The position numbers and the translations under genes are program-made. Shown here in pieces: positions 7,144 to 16,315 of a DNA stretch of 41,404 bases (within the stretch, counting starts at the first letter, position 1; the number at the start of each line of letters is the position of its first letter). Location: positions 1-41,404 of the forward strand of contig KQ959276.1 of the NCBI GenBank assembly GCA_001552775.1. Reading direction: 5' to 3'. Source of the stretch: Bacteroidales bacterium KA00251. Lineage in GTDB: Bacteria; Bacteroidota; Bacteroidia; Bacteroidales; Porphyromonadaceae. The notes beneath the pieces were generated by a model. It saw nothing but the letters and a program-made list of their open reading frames with translations. It searched no databases and had not been told where the DNA came from.

Positions 7144-8450
7144 CTTTTTTCAAGTAGTTTTCTATAGCGAATATCATAGGCGTGCATAACCTCCGTTGAG
7201 GTTTCTCCTATAACTCCAGCGACTTGATTTAGTGCAGTATATACCTTCACGAAATGAATTCCCTTAAGAGCTACAGGATTTCCTTTTGAATCACGAGCAT
7301 GGCTAAGATCAAATTGAGAGCCATTAGGGTCGTTATTGGGTTTGTTGTCCACATATCCCCATTCAAAAGGATTCAACTCCCAGATTTTGCTTTCTCCTTT
7401 TGTAGTAAGTACTGCATTATTTTTTAACCTTGTACCACTGAGCGTATAGGAATCCTCTTTTATCCACGCAGGATAGTATGATTGCTTGTGATACTTATTT
7501 TGGGGAATGAATCCACTATTACCTTGATTATCTTCCCATCGTATGTACTCGGCATCAATAACTGCTGGTTCTTTAGGATCTAATACGGGCTGCTTCTTGG
7601 AGTCTGGTCGATAGTAGGTAATTGAATAATGAAATGTCGCATCTGGTTCCTTGTGCGCACTTCCATACAATTCATACCAAGGGTCATCGGGAATACCATT
7701 GTGATTGGCATCATAGGCTACCTGCACGATACCAGCTTCACTACTTTTTGGAAAGGCATTGCCCCATATTACAAGATCAGGTCCATCCAAGTTGGGAACA
7801 AGATGATCAAAACCAAAGGTAATAGAGCCACCATATGCACCAAGGGACACATAGTTTTTGTTCGTTCCACCCAACCTTTTCAGTACCACATCAAGTAGCT
7901 CTTTATAGGTCATTCCTTCTATCCACTTAGGTGCTTCGTTTACAAATTGTCCAGGTGCAGGGGTAAAGTCAAAAACTTGGGTAATATAGGGTGAATGCTT
8001 AAAGTTGCTACTTCGTACTTCAATGATATAGCTCTCCTCTATCACACGCCCACTGGTCTTAACCTTTGCAAGAATCTTATAGAATCCACTCTCTGAAACA
8101 AAAAAATAAGGTGTCTCTTCTTCCGAGAATAGTGTATATTTTGCTTCATGCTCCTCACCGTTTTTGTATTGTGCATAGCTCCACTGATATGAAGTGCCCT
8201 TAGCCTTCGTTTTTAGGAGCAACTCCTCGCAAGGGTCAAGCACATAGTCCACGGTCAAAGGCTTTGGTTGTGGTTCGTCAGGCTTATTAGGCGGTAGAAT
8301 AGGATTGCTAGGATCTTCATGACCAGGTGTCAACGGTTCTTTAGGTAAAGGCTTACATTGTACTAAAAGGAGAAGACAAAGGAGTGGAAAAATCAAAGTT
8401 AGGGATATAACCCCTTGTCTTTTTATGAGAGTCCGTAGTAGGTGATGCAT
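7140..8450 (-). CDS. Putative surface lipoprotein (PKD-like domain protein of Bacteroidota)
   Basis: A 436-residue exported protein. The N-terminus has a basic stretch (HLLRTLIKRQ), a hydrophobic core and a possible lipobox ending at Cys32 (LLLVQC; Gln at -1 is unusual). A Pro-rich linker follows (about 33-65), then a beta-rich region with TKAKGTSYQWSY (about 77-140) that resembles a PKD/Ig-like fold. The larger C-terminal domain (from about 155) includes LGAYGGSITFGFDH, WYELYGS and WGYVDN with a nearby FDLSHA-DSKGNPV segment, a pattern I associate with Bacteroidota surface proteins of unclear function, some encoded near TonB-dependent transport loci. No transporter gene is adjacent here. It overlaps the phosphodiesterase gene by 4 bases. 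Export is well supported; function is not. Confidence 0.7.
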   Translation of the reverse strand: MHHLLRTLIKRQGVISLTLIFPLLCLLLLVQCKPLPKEPLTPGHEDPSNPILPPNKPDEPQPKPLTVDYVLDPCEELLLKTKAKGTSYQWSYAQYKNGEEHEAKYTLFSEEETPYFFVSESGFYKILAKVKTSGRVIEESYIIEVRSSNFKHSPYITQVFDFTPAPGQFVNEAPKWIEGMTYKELLDVVLKRLGGTNKNYVSLGAYGGSITFGFDHLVPNLDGPDLVIWGNAFPKSSEAGIVQVAYDANHNGIPDDPWYELYGSAHKEPDATFHYSITYYRPDSKKQPVLDPKEPAVIDAEYIRWEDNQGNSGFIPQNKYHKQSYYPAWIKEDSYTLSGTRLKNNAVLTTKGESKIWELNPFEWGYVDNKPNNDPNGSQFDLSHARDSKGNPVALKGIHFVKVYTALNQVAGVIGETSTEVMHAYDIRYRKLLEKR

Positions 8451-8517
8451 TATTTCTCTAGATTTTATTTTAAGTATATACCACTCATCATAGTTTTAAG
8501 AGCAATAGAAAGTATAT

Positions 8518-9624
8518 TTAATCTTCGTCGGTAGCGATCGGAGGGAGTACTTCATTGTCGGAATTATTGCTCGCATAGTAGGTTTTTCTAAGGGGATTGC
8601 GAGTGGCCAAGTCATGTTCTCTTCGGTTCTTAAGGACATCAATAGCGGTATAGGTTGCTTCCCTAAGTGACTCTTCAGATGCAATACCTTTTCCAACAAT
8701 ATCGTATCCTACACCATGGTCTGGTGAAGTGCGTACAATGGGGAGGCCTGCTGTAAAGTTTACACCACTATCCATGTATAGAGCTTTGAATGGAGCTAAT
8801 CCTTGGTCGTGGTACATTGCCACTACCCCATCAAAGCGCATTAGCATAGATGATCCCCAAAAACCATCTGAGGGGTATGGGCCAAAGCATTTTATCGCTA
8901 AATTACTACGACACTCCTCTACTGCAGGCAAAATAATTCTTTTCTCTTCATCACCTATAAGCCCTATGTCTCCGGCATGGGGGTTGAGAGCCAACACGGC
9001 AATTCGAGGATTGTCTATTGCAAAGTCACGTATGAGACTTGAGTGAAGCTCTTTTACCTTAGCAACGATCCTCTCTTTAGTAAGGGTCTTTGAGACCTCT
9101 GACAGGGGGATATGCTCTGTAACAAGAGCTACTTTCAGTCGGTCTGCCATAAGGATCATCAATGGGCTTTGTCCTTTTTCAAGGTGACATTTAGCCCCTA
9201 GATATGCAGTATGCCCCTTATAGGGGAAACGATCGTGTGGCATAATGGACTTATTGATAGGAGCTGTAACCAGAGCATCCACTTCTCCAGCAAGAAGATC
9301 TTTCATTGCTACTTCAAGAGCTTCATAGGAAGCAATTCCCGCCTCGGGAGTAGCCTTTCCCATTTCTACAATCAAGTCATCAGACACACAGTTAATCAGG
9401 TTAGGCTCACTTTCAGATGCCTCTCTTGGATTTTCTATCCTATTCCAAGGCATCTCGTCCATTTCTAATACCTTTCTGTAATAGGCAGAGACCTTTGCAG
9501 AGCCATAGACAATTGGTGTAAATAATTTTGTGATGTCTTTTGTGGAAAGTAGCTTGAGTAGAATCTCATAGCTAATACCATTTATATCGCCATGGGTAAA
9601 GGCTATTTTTGCTTTTTCATTCAT
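8518..9624 (-). CDS. pdxA: 4-hydroxythreonine-4-phosphate dehydrogenase
   Basis: Oxidises 4-phosphohydroxy-L-threonine to an unstable product that PdxJ uses to make pyridoxine 5'-phosphate (DXP-dependent vitamin B6 route). Visible family features are FTHGDINGISYEILLK at the start, DALVTAPINKSIM, PYKGHTAYLGA (about 130) with a metal-ligand histidine, LNPHAGDIG, and MYHDQGLAPFKAL (about 270-285) with the second metal His and Asp. At 368 residues it is slightly longer than the roughly 330-residue norm because of an acidic C-terminal tail. It is 47 bases after the DUF4837 gene; the gap holds an imperfect direct repeat (ATTACTAAAGG / ATTGCTAAAGG). Confidence 0.96.
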   Translation of the reverse strand: MNEKAKIAFTHGDINGISYEILLKLLSTKDITKLFTPIVYGSAKVSAYYRKVLEMDEMPWNRIENPREASESEPNLINCVSDDLIVEMGKATPEAGIASYEALEVAMKDLLAGEVDALVTAPINKSIMPHDRFPYKGHTAYLGAKCHLEKGQSPLMILMADRLKVALVTEHIPLSEVSKTLTKERIVAKVKELHSSLIRDFAIDNPRIAVLALNPHAGDIGLIGDEEKRIILPAVEECRSNLAIKCFGPYPSDGFWGSSMLMRFDGVVAMYHDQGLAPFKALYMDSGVNFTAGLPIVRTSPDHGVGYDIVGKGIASEESLREATYTAIDVLKNRREHDLATRNPLRKTYYASNNSDNEVLPPIATDED

Positions 9625-9671
9625 TATTTATTAGGAATTACTAAAGGCTTTTTTAGAAATTGCTAAAGGAA

Positions 9672-10802
9672 TTAGCGTTTTGATGTTGCAAAGGAAGGAT
9701 CGCTGACAGTAAGATCTTCAGCTGGACTCCAGCGAATCCTTTTTATTGGTTCAGGATCAAACATTTGCTCATTTTGTGGTCGGAAAGAAAAGAGTGCCGA
9801 ATGGAGTTTGCGCACCAAGTCTCGTTTATCTTCATTGGGGTAATAAACAAATCCCTCCACATAGTAAAGAGCTGCTTCATTGGTTGAGAAGAAGGCCTGT
9901 GCAATGAACGGACCTGCCATAATATCGGGAGGAGTCATTTCCCAAAGTCCACGAAGTTCTACAATACGCTTGCCAGAAGGCAACTCTGCGAGGCGGTACT
10001 CTATAGCATAATCCGAAGTTGTCATATGGGATGAGGGGTCCGATCCTGGGATCTCTTTTCCAAGTACGGAATCTCGTAAAGCAATAAGTTGCCGAGCGGA
10101 AGGGAGAGAAGAAGATGTATCGTAGGGTACTTTGAAAATTGCAAAGTCATATCTTTTCTTCATGGCATTATTGGAAAGCCACAAGAAGTTTTCTCCTTTT
10201 TTATAAGAGAGAACGTCTTTGGGAACATTTATTCGGCAGCCAAAGATCTCTTCACAATAGTTCATAGCAGTAGGGCTATAATCTTCCACGAGGTCAGACG
10301 CCATACGATACAGCTCATTCAGTAAAAACAACTCACATATCTCTCTCCCCCTCTCCGTAATATACTTATGGTAGCTTTGCATATCGGGAGTTTGTATTGT
10401 TACCACTATTTGTCCTTTGGCATAAGGGTCGAAGGTATACTTCACAGAGGTCGTAGTGTAAATATCCTTATTATAGTCTACAATAAGAATATTTCGAGTA
10501 TTGCGAAGGAATTGACCGAAATCGTCTGAGGATACGGTTTGTACTCGCAGCCAAGACTCAGTTTGTGGCAGTGATGGCACTTCCATACGGAGCATACTTT
10601 TTGTTTGTTCGCCTATTTCTCCCTTGAGCCAGCTTGAAGGCATCACTAAAAGGACTTCACCAGGACTTCCAGCAGCCGTTATACCAGGAAGACCACTGCC
10701 TCCAGACTTGCATGAGGATAAAAGGATAAACAGTCCACCCATCATCAATACGATCCTACCCCATCGAGAGGTTAGGGTAGATACAAATCTAGGTACATTC
10801 AT
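9672..10802 (-). CDS. DUF4837 family lipoprotein
   Basis: A 376-residue exported protein with a basic N-terminus, a hydrophobic core and a lipobox LLSSC with Cys31, then a Gly/Ser linker. From GEVLLVMPSSWLKGEIGEQTKS onward it matches the arrangement I know from DUF4837 proteins of Bacteroidota, which have no established biochemical role. No transmembrane segment follows the signal, so it is probably anchored in the outer or inner membrane by lipid. It starts 2 bases after the aminotransferase-like gene and precedes pdxA, so the three are likely co-transcribed. The function is unknown. Confidence 0.8.
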   Translation of the reverse strand: MNVPRFVSTLTSRWGRIVLMMGGLFILLSSCKSGGSGLPGITAAGSPGEVLLVMPSSWLKGEIGEQTKSMLRMEVPSLPQTESWLRVQTVSSDDFGQFLRNTRNILIVDYNKDIYTTTSVKYTFDPYAKGQIVVTIQTPDMQSYHKYITERGREICELFLLNELYRMASDLVEDYSPTAMNYCEEIFGCRINVPKDVLSYKKGENFLWLSNNAMKKRYDFAIFKVPYDTSSSLPSARQLIALRDSVLGKEIPGSDPSSHMTTSDYAIEYRLAELPSGKRIVELRGLWEMTPPDIMAGPFIAQAFFSTNEAALYYVEGFVYYPNEDKRDLVRKLHSALFSFRPQNEQMFDPEPIKRIRWSPAEDLTVSDPSFATSKR

Positions 10803-10804
10803 TT

Positions 10805-11848
10805 TTACTTTTCTTCAATATAAGATTGCCAATTTCGTAAAGCTTCAACAAGCTGTTTGTTTTCTTCTTCACTTCTTGCCGTGATACTGATACAATCTTT
10901 TTCCACACCGACAAAGAGATCAGCACGACCTACTAATATGCCATATTTTTCATGCAGATAGCTACACAACGACTCTATACAGCCTTTTTTGACACGTAAG
11001 AGAAAAAAAGTAGTATCGCTAGGAAGCACTTCGAAAAAATCCAGCTCGCGAAGGGCGGTCATAAGCTCTTGTGCAGAGCGAAGCCATTTTCGTACAGGGA
11101 GTGTAAACTGAGCGGGATGAATAAGAATATACTTAGCCGCTTCTAAAGCTTCAGAAGTAACTACAGAAGGAGTATACACTCTCCATAGGGCTTGTGCTAG
11201 TACTTTTGTAGCTGTAATATAACCGATCCGCAATCCAGGGATACCATAGGGCTGACTAAAGCTCCAAATAGTCATTACATTTGGATAAATCTTGATATGG
11301 CTTGGCTTAAGCTTATTGGTAGTAGTGAAAGAGGCATAACTTTGATTTACTACAAAAGTCACTTCAGGATATTTTTTGAAGAGACGAACCATATCAGCAT
11401 GAGATAGAATATGCCCATCTGGAGGGTTGGGAGTAGTAAGGAAACAGATATCAACTCCTTCTAGGTTCCAATCATCAACACGTTGATCATAGTCTAAATA
11501 GGAAACTGGACAATCGTATAACTCACAAGCATGTTGCAAGGCTTTTAAGGAAGGTTTTGGGAAAAGTACACGACTTTTAGGAAATGCACGAAGGATAAGA
11601 TGAAACGCTGCAGTAGGACCATTGGTTACCACCACTTCTTCTTCTGTCAACTCTTGTCTGCTAGCAATCATTTTCCGCAAAGTAGCTGCATTAGGCTCGG
11701 GGTAACTTTTTAGCAATTGTGTCAAACGCTCCTTAAGGTGTGAGGAAAGAAGGTCTATATTCGCGCCATACCATATAATTGAGCTAAAATCAACAAGTTG
11801 CGACTCCTCCTTAATGGTAGATCTCTGCAAGGGTGTTTGTGGACTCAT
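10805..11848 (-). CDS. Aminotransferase class I/II-fold protein lacking key PLP residues
   Basis: A 347-residue fold-type I aminotransferase-like protein, closest by motif to the HisC/CobD group. Conserved framework is clear: VVTNGPTAAFHLI (about 74-86), TTPNPPDG (138-145, keeping the PLP-contacting Asn141), SFSQPYGIPGLRIGY (196-210) and a C-terminal ARSEEEN. Two residues that define catalysis are changed. The Schiff-base lysine expected in the SxxK position of the PGLRIGY block is Gln199 (codon CAG, one base from AAG), and the aspartate of the usual D-x-x-Y segment that contacts the pyridine nitrogen is Asn168 (NQSY). The frame is otherwise intact. It may be a pseudoenzyme, or have another role. 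It heads the run with the DUF4837 gene and pdxA. Confidence 0.82.
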   Translation of the reverse strand: MSPQTPLQRSTIKEESQLVDFSSIIWYGANIDLLSSHLKERLTQLLKSYPEPNAATLRKMIASRQELTEEEVVVTNGPTAAFHLILRAFPKSRVLFPKPSLKALQHACELYDCPVSYLDYDQRVDDWNLEGVDICFLTTPNPPDGHILSHADMVRLFKKYPEVTFVVNQSYASFTTTNKLKPSHIKIYPNVMTIWSFSQPYGIPGLRIGYITATKVLAQALWRVYTPSVVTSEALEAAKYILIHPAQFTLPVRKWLRSAQELMTALRELDFFEVLPSDTTFFLLRVKKGCIESLCSYLHEKYGILVGRADLFVGVEKDCISITARSEEENKQLVEALRNWQSYIEEK

Positions 11849-11912
11849 ATTTTTATACTCTTAAAAGTAAGAAATAGTTTTTTATATCGTAAATACTAGT
11901 AGAAAATCTGCT

Positions 11913-14900
11913 TCATAGCACACTGTAAAAAGCCTCCAACAAACGAGGACGGATACGATTTGTTTGCAAAAGCGTATTGCTACGTGAGGGATAGGTGCGA
12001 TTGGAGAGAAAGACAAAGACAATATCTTTCACAGGATCCACCCAAAAACACGTGCCAGTAAATCCTGTGTGTCCAAATGTTTGAGGAGAGGCCTCGAAAG
12101 GAATATTGGGATTTCCAGGGTACCCTTTGACAAACCCCAAGTTTCTTTTTCCTCCATTTCCTGTAGTATGGAGGAAGTTGATTGTGACTTTCTCATCAAG
12201 AACAGCAGTCTTTCCCCACCAACCTTTATCAAGAAGGAGCAATCCTACCTTTGCAAGATCAAACGCATTGGCAAAAACCGATGCATTGCCTGCTACACCT
12301 CCTAAGCATGCCGCATTTTCGTCATCTACCAGTCCCCACACTTTGCCGCGAAGAAAGCTATTCTCTTGAGAAGGAGCTATCTGACTAACAGAAAAGCGAC
12401 GTAGAGGTGTGTATAGGAAATGATGAAGAGAGAGAGGCTGTATTAGGATCTCTTCAACAAACTGATCCAGAGGTTTGTGTGCCACTCGCTCTATAATAAG
12501 CCCTAAAAGGATATAGCCAACATCGCTATAAACTGTCTTTGAAGGATGCGTCGGCACCTGCTTTTTGATACAATCTAAGACTTCTGTTGAAAAGCTATCC
12601 GCAATATAGTAAAGTGAAGAGAATTGTTTTGTATAATCCTTTTTATACTTTGGGGAGAGGTACTTTTCCGATAGTCGAAAACCATCTGGCACCCACACAG
12701 AGCGATCTATCTGCTTTAATCCTTCTCCAGCTTGATAGTAAAACAAATGCCCGTCTGGTAAAGAGGTACTATCTACTAGTTTTTCATAAAAATTGATGGT
12801 TGCGGGCAAACCACTTTCATGCAACAACAATTCTTGAATAGTAATCGCTGCAACACTACTGCCTCGTAGCTCAGGGATATATTGTGCAATGGAGTCGTTT
12901 AAACAAAGTTTTTTCTTTTCAACAAGCTTCATTATTGCAGGTACCGTTGCTACAGACTTAGTAATTGATGCAATGTCGTAAAGCGTAGTATTATTCACGT
13001 CTGGAGCATCGGTTCCTCTATAAAGTTGACCAAACGATCGGTTGTACACCAAATTTCCTTTATAAATTACGGCTATCTGACATCCTGGATAGGCTCCAAT
13101 GCGAAGACCCTCCTCTGCGATCGAATCAACTTTTGCAAACCGCTGATCAAATCCAATCTCAGGTGAGCATATAGCTTCTAAATAAGGAGCCTTGGAGGGG
13201 CGGCTTGCTGGACGGGTTATTAAGAAGCTGTCTTCTAAGCCCAATAGTTGTGCCACCACAGCTCGGCCTGCCTCTTCACAGTCTTCATTAGCAAGAAGTA
13301 CAGTTTGGGCTTTAGAAAGGGAATGCTTCCATTCAGAAAAGGGAAAAGGAGTGTTGAAAAGCGTAAAGTAAAGAGTGTGATCCTGCGCAAGTCCAGAGAC
13401 AAGACGCTGGGCTTTGCTCCCTTTTTTATCATAAACATTTACGAGGAGATACTCACAAGAGTCAAACTTTTTTTTGAGTTGTGAAAGAGAAGGGAGCTTT
13501 CTATTCGTTTCAATCTTATAAGTAACAGCGGGGTTAAATTCAAGTTCCTGAAGGCTTTCACTAAATGCTTGTTCGGCACTAGAATTTTCGCCATTAACAT
13601 GAAGGATTCCTACCCTATGCTGCTTTATTTTCTCCAAAGTATTCCCATTTTGGATAGTTTTTATCTCCGTAATAGAGGCTCTCCATAGCTTATCAGCATT
13701 TTTGCAAAGAGGCTCTCTATGTAGCTGTTTATAGAAAGTTTTCTTATCTAGTATTTCTTTGTAGGGTAGTTTCAAGTTTCCATCAAAAAGGATCCACTTT
13801 GCAGTAAGCACCTTGCGACACTTATCCTTAATTTGTTGGGCAGAGAGTACACCTTTACTTACAGCATCAAGTATATCATTATACGTCTGCTGGGGATCTA
13901 TTGGACCTAACAAAACATCGTTTCCTGCTAGTAAAGACTCTACACCAATTGAACGCCCAGCTGCATTCTTAGCCCCTGCCATTGCCAACCCATCGGTAAA
14001 GATTAGTCCTTTGAAGCCTAGTTCCTCTTGAAGTAATTGTGTGGTTATCTTTTTACTCTGCGAGGCAGGTACTCCACGCTTTTCCAATGCTGGGACGACT
14101 AGATGAGCTACCATAATGCCACTATGCCCATTTTTTATGAACTCCTTGAAGGGGAATAACTCTACTCTATCTAGTGTGGCACGACTACCATATATTGTGG
14201 GTAAGGTCTTATGCGAATCTTTGTTGGTATTGCCATGTCCAGGGAAGTGCTTGGCCACAGCCATTACACCCTTGCTTTCCAATCCTCGAGCATAAGCTTC
14301 ACCTTGTATAGCTACTAGGTGAGGGTCACTACCAAAACTCCTCGTGCCTATAACAGGATTGTGTGGGTTGTTGTTAACATCTAGGACTGGGGCAAAAGAG
14401 ACCTGCACACCAAGCAGCTTGCACTGCTCAGCCATATCTCTTCCATATTGCTCCACGAGAGAAGTAGAAGCCGTGCCTAGGCCCCAATTCCGAGGATAGC
14501 GGATAGCATCACGAAGACGCATATAGAAGCCCCACTCATTGTCAGCTGAAATTAAATAGCCTATTTCTGATGAGGACTGAAGCCTATGTGTCATGCTATA
14601 CTGATCATAAGCCTTTCCTTTCTGAAAAAGAATTCCCCCTGCATGGATACTTTGTAGCATCTGCTCAACCTCTTTTATTTTCTGAGGATCTTGGCTGGGG
14701 TATACTACAGGCATGATAAGTTGTCCAACCTGCTCTTCAAGCGACATTTGAGAAAGCTTTTTCTCTACTGTATTATGGCATTCTTCGCTATCTCCCTTCG
14801 CCCATAATGAAGGCTTTATATGCTGTGCTGAAAGAAGAATAGAGCCCAGAGATACGACACAAAGTACCCGTATCAAAAGCCCCATACTTTTCTTTAAATT

Positions 14901-14918
14901 ATATTGATTTCTCATCAC
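11913..14918 (-). CDS. GH3 beta-N-acetylhexosaminidase / serine beta-lactamase-fold fusion, exported
   Basis: A 1001-residue exported protein. Residues 1-31 are a signal peptide (basic start, then LLIRVLCVVSLGSILLSA). The first enzyme domain (about 50-390) is glycoside hydrolase family 3 of the NagZ type, with KHFPGHGNTNKDSH (223-236), whose His-Asp dyad is typical of N-acetylglucosaminidases, and the nucleophile Asp319 in FTDG. A linker region (about 430-570) resembles the GH3 C-terminal sandwich. The second enzyme domain (about 600-1001) is a penicillin-binding/beta-lactamase fold with SITK (Ser661, Lys664), YSD (807-809, in place of YxN) and HTG (960-962). Together these suggest peptidoglycan processing in the periplasm: sugar cleavage plus peptide or ester hydrolysis. 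The fusion is known in Bacteroidota; the substrate of the second domain is not certain. Confidence 0.92.
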   Translation of the reverse strand: MMRNQYNLKKSMGLLIRVLCVVSLGSILLSAQHIKPSLWAKGDSEECHNTVEKKLSQMSLEEQVGQLIMPVVYPSQDPQKIKEVEQMLQSIHAGGILFQKGKAYDQYSMTHRLQSSSEIGYLISADNEWGFYMRLRDAIRYPRNWGLGTASTSLVEQYGRDMAEQCKLLGVQVSFAPVLDVNNNPHNPVIGTRSFGSDPHLVAIQGEAYARGLESKGVMAVAKHFPGHGNTNKDSHKTLPTIYGSRATLDRVELFPFKEFIKNGHSGIMVAHLVVPALEKRGVPASQSKKITTQLLQEELGFKGLIFTDGLAMAGAKNAAGRSIGVESLLAGNDVLLGPIDPQQTYNDILDAVSKGVLSAQQIKDKCRKVLTAKWILFDGNLKLPYKEILDKKTFYKQLHREPLCKNADKLWRASITEIKTIQNGNTLEKIKQHRVGILHVNGENSSAEQAFSESLQELEFNPAVTYKIETNRKLPSLSQLKKKFDSCEYLLVNVYDKKGSKAQRLVSGLAQDHTLYFTLFNTPFPFSEWKHSLSKAQTVLLANEDCEEAGRAVVAQLLGLEDSFLITRPASRPSKAPYLEAICSPEIGFDQRFAKVDSIAEEGLRIGAYPGCQIAVIYKGNLVYNRSFGQLYRGTDAPDVNNTTLYDIASITKSVATVPAIMKLVEKKKLCLNDSIAQYIPELRGSSVAAITIQELLLHESGLPATINFYEKLVDSTSLPDGHLFYYQAGEGLKQIDRSVWVPDGFRLSEKYLSPKYKKDYTKQFSSLYYIADSFSTEVLDCIKKQVPTHPSKTVYSDVGYILLGLIIERVAHKPLDQFVEEILIQPLSLHHFLYTPLRRFSVSQIAPSQENSFLRGKVWGLVDDENAACLGGVAGNASVFANAFDLAKVGLLLLDKGWWGKTAVLDEKVTINFLHTTGNGGKRNLGFVKGYPGNPNIPFEASPQTFGHTGFTGTCFWVDPVKDIVFVFLSNRTYPSRSNTLLQTNRIRPRLLEAFYSVL

Positions 14919-14932
14919 TACACAAAAGTAGC

Positions 14933-14940
14933 GATTTATA
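14933..14940 (-). promoter_or_regulatory. Probable -7 element for the GH3/beta-lactamase-fold gene
   Basis: The minus strand reads TACTTTTG, matching TAnnTTTG, 15-22 bases upstream of the start codon, which would leave a leader of only about 8-10 bases. No -33 TTTG is seen at the usual spacing. The remainder of 14941-15179 holds no gene that I can support. Confidence 0.45.
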
Positions 14941-15179
14941 TTGATTTCACCTTTCCTACTCTATTTTGTGAGGATCCACCATGTTGACCTTTCTTTTTCA
15001 TTGTAGTCTGAAGAAATTCATGCAGTCCTTTTCCCAATCCCCCCCGAAAGACTCTTGAAGAATTCCACAAATACTTATGAACAAATGGTATAAATATAGA
15101 TCGTGTTTATTTTTGGAGGGTACCTCTTTTCACAACTTCCAACAAAGCATCTTCTCTCCTCCTGCGAAACAAAATATTC

Positions 15180-16298
15180 TTAACCTCTTTTGTGGTAGGT
15201 GAGGCGGGATAAAAGAAGCATGACAATTGAGAATAACATCATATAAAGCATCCCTTGGGTTACATCAATGAGGGTACTTCCGCGGAGATATATAGAGCGT
15301 AAATCTCTCGTATAATAGTAATTGGGCAAAAGCTTAGCAATAAATTGCGCCCATATAGGCATTCCAGATACGGGAGTAAAAACTCCTCCCATCAATAATA
15401 CGTTGATCATCAAAAAAATCACCATAAACATCAACTGTTGCAATCGAGAGGAAAAGTTTGCGACTATCAATCCTAAACCAGTAAAGGATATGGCATTTAG
15501 CAAAGAGATCGCTTCAATGGCAAGAAAACTACCTTGGGGCCACAAGCCATAAAGCACACCTGTCATTAGTACCAATATGGGCATTAGCAGTACAATGATG
15601 ATCCAATAAGGAAGCGCTTTTGAAAGAAGAATGAGAGTAGGCTTGACTGGCGTCACATTGAGTTGCTCAATTGTGCCGAATTCCTTTTCCTGAACGACCC
15701 CCACGGCTGGCATTATGATGGAAATAAGAGTCACCAAGATTCCTATCATTCCTGGGATTACAAAGTATTTATAGTTACGATTGAAGTTAAAAAGAGTCTT
15801 CTGACAAAACTCAATAGGATCCTTTGTACGCCTAGGATCCATTTTTTCCACCAATTCCTTCTGATACTCTCCTACAATAAGCTGTGAATAAGCTTGTGCA
15901 GCAGCTCCTTTGGAGGCATTGATCGAGTTTACAACCACCGACATATCTGCTTCTTCTCCAGAGTATAGTGCTCGCTCAAAACCCTTCGGCAGGGTTACAA
16001 TTACATCTACCTTACCTTTTTTCACCAGCTCAAAAGCCTCTTGATAGGAAATCGAACCACCTGCCTCATCGTCCTTTATTGACAAAAAGTAACCTGACTG
16101 AAAGAACTTTTGACAAAGCTCTTGTGATACAGCGCTGCGATCTTGATCAATCACAATAGTCTGTATGGAGTTTATATCCATATTGGTAGCAAAGGGAAGA
16201 ACGCACAATATAAAAATAGGATATAGCGTGTTCATCCAAAAAAGCATAGGAGTATTCCCTATGAGCAAAAACTCTTTGCGCAATAATTGACCAAACAT
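15180..16298 (-). CDS. ABC-2 type exporter permease (YbhR/YbhS-like)
   Basis: A 372-residue inner-membrane permease with the ABC-2 arrangement: one N-terminal membrane segment (about 18-38, MLFWMNTLYPIFILCVLPFA), a large extracytoplasmic domain (about 40-180) and five C-terminal segments from about residue 185 to 370. VQEKEFGTIEQLNVTPVKP (about 205-223) is the conserved coupling-helix region that contacts the ATPase. It ends a five-gene exporter cluster, 17 bases after the paired permease. The substrate is unknown; homologous systems export drugs or other amphipathic molecules. Confidence 0.9.
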   Translation of the reverse strand: MFGQLLRKEFLLIGNTPMLFWMNTLYPIFILCVLPFATNMDINSIQTIVIDQDRSAVSQELCQKFFQSGYFLSIKDDEAGGSISYQEAFELVKKGKVDVIVTLPKGFERALYSGEEADMSVVVNSINASKGAAAQAYSQLIVGEYQKELVEKMDPRRTKDPIEFCQKTLFNFNRNYKYFVIPGMIGILVTLISIIMPAVGVVQEKEFGTIEQLNVTPVKPTLILLSKALPYWIIIVLLMPILVLMTGVLYGLWPQGSFLAIEAISLLNAISFTGLGLIVANFSSRLQQLMFMVIFLMINVLLMGGVFTPVSGMPIWAQFIAKLLPNYYYTRDLRSIYLRGSTLIDVTQGMLYMMLFSIVMLLLSRLTYHKRG

Positions 16299-16315
16299 AT
16301 CTAGTGCCTATTTCC

